Positions 57,391-64,000 of a DNA stretch of 64,000 nt are shown here, piece by piece. Each line of letters starts with the position of its first letter. Position 1 is the first letter of the stretch. The translations under genes were made by a program, and so were the position numbers. The stretch is from Dermatemys mawii (Eukaryota; Chordata; Testudines; Dermatemydidae), in contig ML677326.1 in assembly GCA_007922305.1 (NCBI GenBank), forward strand, positions 52,712,453-52,776,452, read 5' to 3'. The notes beneath the pieces were generated by a model. It had not been told where the DNA came from. It saw only the letters and a program-made list of their open reading frames with translations, and ran no database searches.

Positions 57391-58441
57391 GAAAATAATA
57401 CTTAGTTTATTGTAAATCCCACGAGACCAGATTCTCATTACATTAGAACAACCCCATTTAAGTCACTTGAGCTGCAATGGTGTAACTGAGAGGAAAATTT
57501 GACTCGTATATTAATATTACTTTCATTAAAGCAAATTTTGAAAACTTTGCACTTGATTTTATTAGAATGCTTTTTGTAATGGTTTCTGACTTCTGTGTAT
57601 GTTACACCTCCTTTTGTTGTGTTGTGGTTTTTTTGTTTTATCTGACAAAATTATTCCCATGTGTTCTCTGAAACCTATAGTAAACTCCATTCACTGAAAC
57701 AAAGCCTATGGATGCATACAGACTTGTTCTCAATCAATCATGCACTCATGGAATCCAGCAGATATTGCTAGAGATTTTCTTTTTCAAAGAAATATAAGCA
57801 TTCCTAATCCCAGAGGAGTGAAGTAAACAAATGTGAGTTTTAGCTATTGACCTCTTCTTAGCAGAAAGGGAAACAGTTGACTAGCATCAAATGTCTTGAA
57901 ACTTTGGCTTCCCAGGGGAAGGAAGACAATAGCACCTGTCAGGAAGATCTTGTGTGATTTTAATTTTATTATGTATTTACACCTGTTCAGTACATAACAA
58001 TTCATAACATGTAGTGAATCTATACTATACACACGAAGAAGGATAAAAAAACAAATGTTTCTTTAAAATTATGCCTATTCAAATCCATTCCCATTTGCAA
58101 AATAAATGGGAAATACTACAATTACAAAGCACGGACACTATGAGTATGTATTCTGTGAACATAAATACATAAAAATACACTATAACATTTGGTAACATTA
58201 GATTCTGTGATGGTAGTGAAATCAGTATGTGGGTGTTTTCTTTGTATAACAAAACGTTTAAAAAGGCTTTTAAAAATTCTGTTCATTCTTGCAATGTCAT
58301 AATACAGTATGTTTCTGGCAATCAGCCAGTGAAGAGAACACCCCAAATCTAGTAATGCTGGTAATGAGATACTTTCTGCAAATATGATGTAGATTGATGT
58401 AATTTGAATTTGGCTGGTAGCAAGTTAAAATGAACATGTAC
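57391..58441. other. Intron sequence, nothing recognised
   Basis: AT-rich sequence between two transposons, without recognisable features. Confidence 0.45.
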
Positions 58442-60068
58442 TATGGCTGTCAGTTAATCGCAGTTACTTACACGATTAAAAAAATGGTGATTTGAAAAAT
58501 ATTAATCATGATTAATCACACTGTCAAACAATAGAAGACCATATGAAATTTAGTAAATATTTGGATGGTTTTTCTGCATTTTCAAATATATTGATTTGAA
58601 TTATAACACAGAATATAAGGTATACAGTGCTCATTTTATATTTTTATTACAAATATTTGCACTGTATAAATGATAAAAGAAAATTTTTTTAGTTTACCTC
58701 ATACAAGTACTGTAGTGCAATCTATTTATCATGAAGCACAACCTACAAATATATTTTTGTTACATTGTTTTGTTTTTGAGTGCAATTATGTAAAACTTTA
58801 GAGCCTAGAAGCCCACCCAGTCCTACTTTTTCTGCAGCCAATCACTAAGATAAACAAGTTTGTTTACTTTATGGGAGATAATGTTGCCTGCTTCTTATTT
58901 ACAGTATCACCTGAAAGTGAGAACAGACATTTGCTTGGCACTTTCGTAGCTGTCATTGAAAGGTATTTACATGCCAGACATGCTAAACATTCATATGGCC
59001 CTTCATGCTTTGGCCACCATTCCAGAGGACATGCTTCCATGCTGAAGACACTCTTTTAAAAAACTAATGCATTAATTAAATTTGTGACTGAACTCATTGG
59101 GGGAGAATTGTATGTCTCTTGCTCTGAGTTTTACCCGCATTCTGCCATATATTTCATGTTAAAGCAGTCTTGGGTGATGACCCAGCATGTGTGGGGTTTT
59201 TTTTTAAGAACACTTTCACTGCAGATTTAACAAAATGCAAAAAAGGTACCAATGTGAGATTCCTAAAAATAGCTATAACATTGGACCCAAGGTCTAAGAA
59301 TCTGAAGTGCCATCCAAAATCTAAGAAGGATGAGGTGTGGAGCTTGCTTTCAGAAGTCTTAAAAGAGCAACACTCCGATGTGGAAACTATAGAATCTGAA
59401 CCACCAAAAAAAGGAAAATCAACCTTCTGCTGGTGACATCTGACTCAGATGATGAAAATGAGCATGTGTTGGTCTGCACTGCTTTGGATCGTTATCGAGC
59501 AGAGAACCCATCATCAGCATGGATGCATATCCCCTGGAATGGTGGTTGAAGCATGAAGGGACATATGAATCTTTAGCGCATCTGGCATATAAATATCTTG
59601 CAATGCCACCTATAGTGCCATACAAACATTTGTTCTCACTTTCAGGTGATATTGTAAACAAGAAGCAGGCAGCATTATCTCCAGCAAATTGTAACCAAAC
59701 TTGTTTGTCTGAATGATTGGCTGAACAAGAAATAGGACTGAGTGGAGTTGTAGGTTCTAAAGTTTTACTTTGTTTTATTTTTTAATGTAATTATTTTTTG
59801 TACATAACACTACATTTGTAAGTTCAATTTTCATGATTAAGAGATTGCACTACAATACTTGTATTAAGTGAACTGAAAAATACTATTTTTCAGTGCAAAT
59901 ATTTTTATTATAAAATGAGCACTGTACATTTTGTATTCTGTGTTGTAATTGAAGTGAATATATTTGAAAATGTGGAAGACATCCACAATATTTATATAAA
60001 TGGTATTATATTATTGTTTAACAGTGCAATCACTTACAATAAATGTTTTTAATCGCTTAACAGCCCTA
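58442..60068. mobile_element. hAT relic with long inverted arms (about 600 bases each)
   Basis: The left arm (58442 to about 59060) and right arm (about 59450-60068) are inverted copies of each other: TATGGCTGTCAGTTAATCG versus AATCGCTTAACAGCCCTA at the ends, and TTACAGTATCACCTGAAAGT versus ACTTTCAGGTGATATTGTAA deeper in. The centre and right arm carry the hAT transposase C-terminus on the + strand (59180-59715). A partial arm of the same family lies at 15448-15815. No clear 8-base target duplication was found. Confidence 0.78.
59180..59715 (+). pseudogene. hAT transposase C-terminal relic
   Basis: Broken coding blocks on the + strand: FLKIAITLDPRSKNLKC, KKDEVWSLLSEVLKEQHSDV, ESEPPKKGK, then after a frameshift DSDDENEHVLVCTALDRYRA, a further shift to PLEWWLKHEGTYESLAHLAY, KYLAMPPI, LFSLSGDIVNKKQAALSPAN and CLSEWLAEQE. 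The order ALDPRFK, acidic linker, W..H....LA..YL, S.AG.IV..KR..L.. is that of the hAT RNase H end and dimerisation domain. The N-terminal two thirds are absent. Not functional. Confidence 0.72.
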
Positions 60069-60320
60069 ATATACATCATATATATCTTTTGAAGCATGTA
60101 ACTAAGAAGCCCTACCTGTTACGTATGAATATTTAGCTTCCTTTGATTGTAGCCACTCCTAGACTTTCTTAAGTCATGTTTCCATTTACACATATCCCCT
60201 TATGCATGAATGAAAGTTCTTAAAAAGGGATGTGCAGCCATAACAAGCACCATATTGGTTTACAGTTCCAAAAGGGAGAAATGATCATTTTCCTTTCTTC
60301 GAAGAAGTCTGACTCAGGAG

Positions 60321-60455
60321 CAATGTTCCCTCTAATTTTTGACAGGCTGTGCGCGCCAATAATGGCTTCTGTGCAAATTTTTGTGCTTGTGGTGTTTCGC
60401 CATGTGCGCAGAGTTCAGGATCTATATACACATGCACAGCTTAGAGGGAACAGTG
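60321..60455. mobile_element. Short palindromic MITE, GTTCCCTCTAA ends, 135 bp
   Basis: CAATGTTCCCTCTAA at the left and TTAGAGGGAACAGTG at the right are inverted copies with one mismatch. The interior has GCGCAGAGTTCAGGATC-like and TGTGCGCGCC sequence. Flanks CTCAGGAG and CTTGGAAG agree at only some of 8 positions, so a hAT origin is likely but not proven. Confidence 0.65.
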
Positions 60456-62519
60456 CTTGGAAGGGATGATGACGCAAGTGCTCCACATCCACTCACAGGG
60501 AAATGTTCTCTTGTCCTATCTCTGGTTAAACCTCTTTCCAGTGTGGCAGCTCCACATGATGTAACCCCATCATTGCTATAGCTCCCTGTGAAAGCTCCAC
60601 ACAAGGGAAGTATCTAGAAAAGTATATGTGTAGGCCTGAGCTGTCCTCTTCCCCTTCCTCTTCCTACTCCCATGACATGTGAGCTTTCCACTGCCATCCT
60701 TCGATTCATAGGATGTAACCATGGATGTGCTGCATACTATTTTGCACTCCTTCCACTCTGTCCTAACCATCCTTACTACTGAATTGGTCAGGTTGGGAAG
60801 GAGGGTTATCTGTATGGCACTAAGGGGCCTGTACATACTTTAGTTCTGTATATAACGAGGGCAGCATTTGGCCATATACAGATAGAAGTGCCTCAGCTCC
60901 AAGATGAATTTTGCCCCTTAATTGTTTACATAAGGTTTCACAACAGTTATGCAAGAATTCTTAGCTTCATCCTTAGAGTGAAAATAAATAAATTCAATTT
61001 GTCATTTGTTGCCCGTTCTAAAGTTCATACTGAAAGGTAGCAATATGATTTCTTTACCCAGATAGGATAAGATTGATAAAGTACAGAACATTTCCCTCCC
61101 ATCCCCCCGCTTGTAAGTCTCTTTTTGCAATGGAAAACTTGAGTTCCCTTTCTCTTGTCCTAGTTTTAGTCCCAGCTGAGACAGATCTTTCTTAATAACT
61201 GAGCTTATCCTAAAGATCTGCCAATTTATAACTAATGCAAAGTGGCTTTAACTACTTTTAGTGCATTAAAAATAGTGTGGACAATGTGAATTTTAACTGC
61301 TCTCCTGCTTCAGCTTTGTCTGGGTTTCTGCTCTATGGGATAAAATATAGATTTGGTGGCAAAATATGCCATGCTACTACTTTTTGTAAACAGTGCTTTA
61401 CTGTTTATCTTAGACTTCAAGAGATCTAGCTAGGTTTCTTGGTCCAGACGGTAGTTATCAGACTCAAGCCAGTGTTACTTCAGGCAGATAGAAGTAACTT
61501 TATTTTCCTCATGACTGATTTGATATGATTTTTTTGTCAGCTGCATCTTGTCTTTGATACTATTTTTTTTTTAATTTATCTTAACTTGTGCTTTGTCAGG
61601 CATGACCTGATCAGCATTAGGGATGCATTGTATAAGGCACGTCTTGAAGGCCCAACTCAGTGTCCTTATTCAAGCAGAATTTAGTCCAGCATTTTGTTTG
61701 ATAAAGATTGCAGTTCATGGTTCTGTCCAGGTCTTGCTATGAGACTGTATGTTCCTGTATATCTTCTGAAACATAAATAAAAGTGTAATAAAGAAAAATA
61801 ATTTTACTTTAATCTCTGTTTCTACTGGTTCATCTGGTGATTTAACATGGCATCTATGAAATATTTCATTCTGTCATATTTATATTGTAACTTGGAAACA
61901 GATACAGACAAATTGCCTCCAGTTTTGAGCTGAGTAACTGAAAGGACTAAGGAACTAGCACTCTATAATATTTCAGTTAATTGCCATGGAACACCTGTTT
62001 CTTGAAGGTGAATTCCTTATTCCTCTCTAGCCTACTCACCACATACATCATGGCAATGAAATCATGGGCATGATATCAAAAGTCTCAGAATGAGTTCTGC
62101 AGTGTCCTGACATGGGTTGGATTCTTTCCCACCTGGCTATTTAAAAGGGAGGAACTCCAAAGGTGCAACATCCCAAAGATACTGGAATTATCCTATTTGC
62201 GTGTGGTGGGGTTTTTGTTTGTTTGTTTTTGTTTTGTCTTTTAAGAAGAAATGCGAGACATGATACATGGTCATTCTTTCTCTCTGAAAAGTTCCACATG
62301 ATCCTTTTTATTCCATCCTTGATTGGCAGAAAGACTTTGGATAAACATTTTTAAAATGTAGATTTATTGTTGTAATAACATTATAAACATTATAACGCTA
62401 ATCAGTGATAACTAAGGTACAGGTGATTATGACAATCACGTTTATAATGTGCAATCACAATAAAGTCCAGACCATTGATATCTATACTTGGTGTTTTAAA
62501 AAGGTCACCTTCACAAAGC
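60456..62519. other. Intron sequence, nothing recognised
   Basis: No exon or repeat family supported. Confidence 0.4.
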
Positions 62520-64000
62520 TGAAAACAGTTATGAGTCAAAACAGCTGGGAAGAAGAACTTCATTCAAATTTTTCTGATTATCATTGGGAATTGTTTAAGA
62601 ACACTTAAATGCTCAAAAAGCAACAATCTCACAATCAAGAAAGAAGCTATATTGGTTAACAAGACAACTTAGAGAGGAAGTGAAGGCAGCTATACAAAAT
62701 AAATTCAAACAAAAATAAAAGGAAGAAAGGAGAAGTTGATAGTTATGAGTATAAATCAAAGAATAGGAATTACAGAAAACTGATAAGGAAAGCAAAAAGA
62801 CACACAGAGAAATCTATGACCAGCAGACTTAAGGACAGTAAGAAAGACTTTTAAAAGTGTATTAGGAACAAAAGGAATCCTAACAATTGTACTGGACTAT
62901 TACTAGATATAAATGAATTATCAAAAACAATGCTGAAAAGGCTGTGTTTGATAAATATATCTGTTCTGTATTTGGGAGAGGGGGGAACTGATGATGTAGC
63001 CCAGGGGTTCTCAAATGAGATTGTGACCCCTCAGGGGATTGTGAGGTTATTACAAGCTGTCAACCTCCAACCAAACTCCGTTTCACCTCCATTATTTATA
63101 ATAGTGTTAAATATTTTTTTAAAAAAACATTTTTAATGTATAAGTACAGTGTGAAAGGGGTCACCAGTACAAAAGTTTGACAACCACTGATGTAGTCATG
63201 TCATATAATACTCTTTCCATTGCACTAGTATCTTAAGAGAACTTTAGTAGCTGTTTAAGATCAACTTGCATCCAGGCATTTTAAAAGAGATGGCTCAGTA
63301 GGTCACTGGCTTGTCAATGTTCGTTCTCAATAAGACTTGGAACAATGGAGAAGTCCCAGAAGACTTAAATAAAAAAAAATCCACTAGTATAATGCAAATA
63401 TTTTAAAAGAGTAAAAACAGAATAATCCAGGTATTATAGACCTGTCAATCCTGAACAAGAGAATGGAATGGGTGATACAGGACTCGATTCTTAATTAATT
63501 AAAGGAGGGTAATATAATTAATCCCAATCAACATGAATGAATGAATGGAAAATAGATTCTGTCAAATTTGATATATATTTTTGATGTGATTACAATTTTG
63601 TTGATAAAGATAATAGTGTTGATGTAATATTCTTCCTGTAAAACATTTCACTTGGTTCTGCATGACATTTTGATACAAAAACTAGAATGATACAATATTA
63701 ACATGGAACATATTAAAAGCTGCATAAGTGATAGTTCTTAAAATGCAATTGTTAATTGAGAATCATATCTGAATAAGTGTGTTTCTAGTGGGATCCTGCA
63801 GGGACTGGTTCCTGCCCTACACCATTTATTATTCATGATCTGGAAGAAAATATAAAATTATCACTGATAAAATTTTCAGGTGAGACAAAAATTGGGAAAG
63901 TGGTAAATAATGAAGAAGACCGATTACTGATATAGCACAATGTTTTGCTTGGTAAACTAGGGTCAAGAAAACAATATGCATTTGAATATAGTTAAATGTG
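62520..64000 (+). pseudogene. CR1-type LINE ORF2 relic, truncated by the window end
   Basis: The + strand gives decayed blocks: KLYWLTRQLREEVKAAI (about 62640-62695), AEKAVFDKYICSVFG in parts (62930-62980), a reverse transcriptase start with WNNGEVPEDL (about 63340-63370), and near 63790-63960 a block reading GILQGLVPALHHLLFMIWKK-like text followed by KLSLIKFSGETKIGKVVNNEED, where CR1 has LLF..FINDL and I.FADDTKIGK. The usual FADD catalytic motif reads FSGET, so it is lost. A hAT MITE interrupts it at 63002-63189. Frames are broken throughout. Confidence 0.62.
63002..63189. mobile_element. hAT MITE, 188 bp, with 8-base target duplication
   Basis: CAGGGGTTCTCAAATGAG at the left and CTTTTGT..GTTTGACAACCACTG-type end at the right are inverted (CAGGGGTTCTCAAA versus CAGTGGTTGTCAAA). 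Flanks ATGTAGCC and ATGTAGTC agree at 7 of 8 bases. Inserted in the CR1 relic, therefore younger than it. Confidence 0.82.

Noticed and set aside
1..64000. CRISPR arrays, bacterial operons, phage or integrated virus genes
   Set aside because: No regularly spaced repeats, no dense coding and no viral structural or polymerase gene was seen. Exon-intron structure and repeat content are vertebrate.

Overview
The window looks like non-coding nuclear DNA of a turtle, probably a cryptodire. This rests on repeat families recognised by eye and was not checked against a database. The pointers are a tRNA-derived SINE with a CR1-like tail (55066-55256), fragments of CR1 LINEs on both strands, and many hAT, Harbinger and Tc1/mariner-like elements. 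I found one host gene feature: the first coding exon of VEGFC on the + strand (48524-48670), inside a GC-rich CpG island (about 47640-48670). It encodes the start codon, the signal peptide and the first acidic residues of the propeptide, and it ends at a clean splice donor. Everything after 48671 would be VEGFC intron 1; everything before about 47600 is 5' flanking DNA with no host exon that I could recognise.

Layout. 1-2.5 kb: a retroelement fragment with a conserved stem-loop, then a Harbinger-type MITE. 6-9.1 kb: a MIR-like SINE, a MITE, and a decayed hAT transposase copy (7334-8860). 10-16.3 kb: microsatellites, a 100-N gap inside an (AT)n tract, an LTR-like element, one arm of a hAT family, and a mariner-type MITE. 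17.5-19.7 kb: three copies of a small palindromic element and a CR1 3' end. 20-34 kb: mostly old unique or unrecognisable DNA plus one internally deleted CR1. 34.7-38.8 kb: a cluster of short DNA transposons. 44.4-46.8 kb: a head-to-head retroelement pair and a CR1 carrying two separate insertions. 47.6-48.7 kb: VEGFC promoter, leader and exon 1. 51-60.5 kb (intron 1): a MITE in a CR1 tail, a 1.26-kb hAT element with a perfect 8-bp target duplication, a 3.8-kb two-gene Harbinger element with a SINE inside it, a hAT relic with long inverted arms, and a short palindromic MITE. 62.5-64 kb: a CR1 relic with a small hAT insertion.

The only gene expected to work is VEGFC (lymphangiogenic growth factor). 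All transposon genes here contain stops, frameshifts or deletions. The most interesting points are two short upstream ORFs in the likely VEGFC leader, the two-gene Harbinger element whose transposase has lost a segment of its catalytic core, the inverted-arm hAT relic, and a hammerhead-like stem-loop shared by two retroelement families. No bacterial, viral, CRISPR, rRNA or functional tRNA features were seen.
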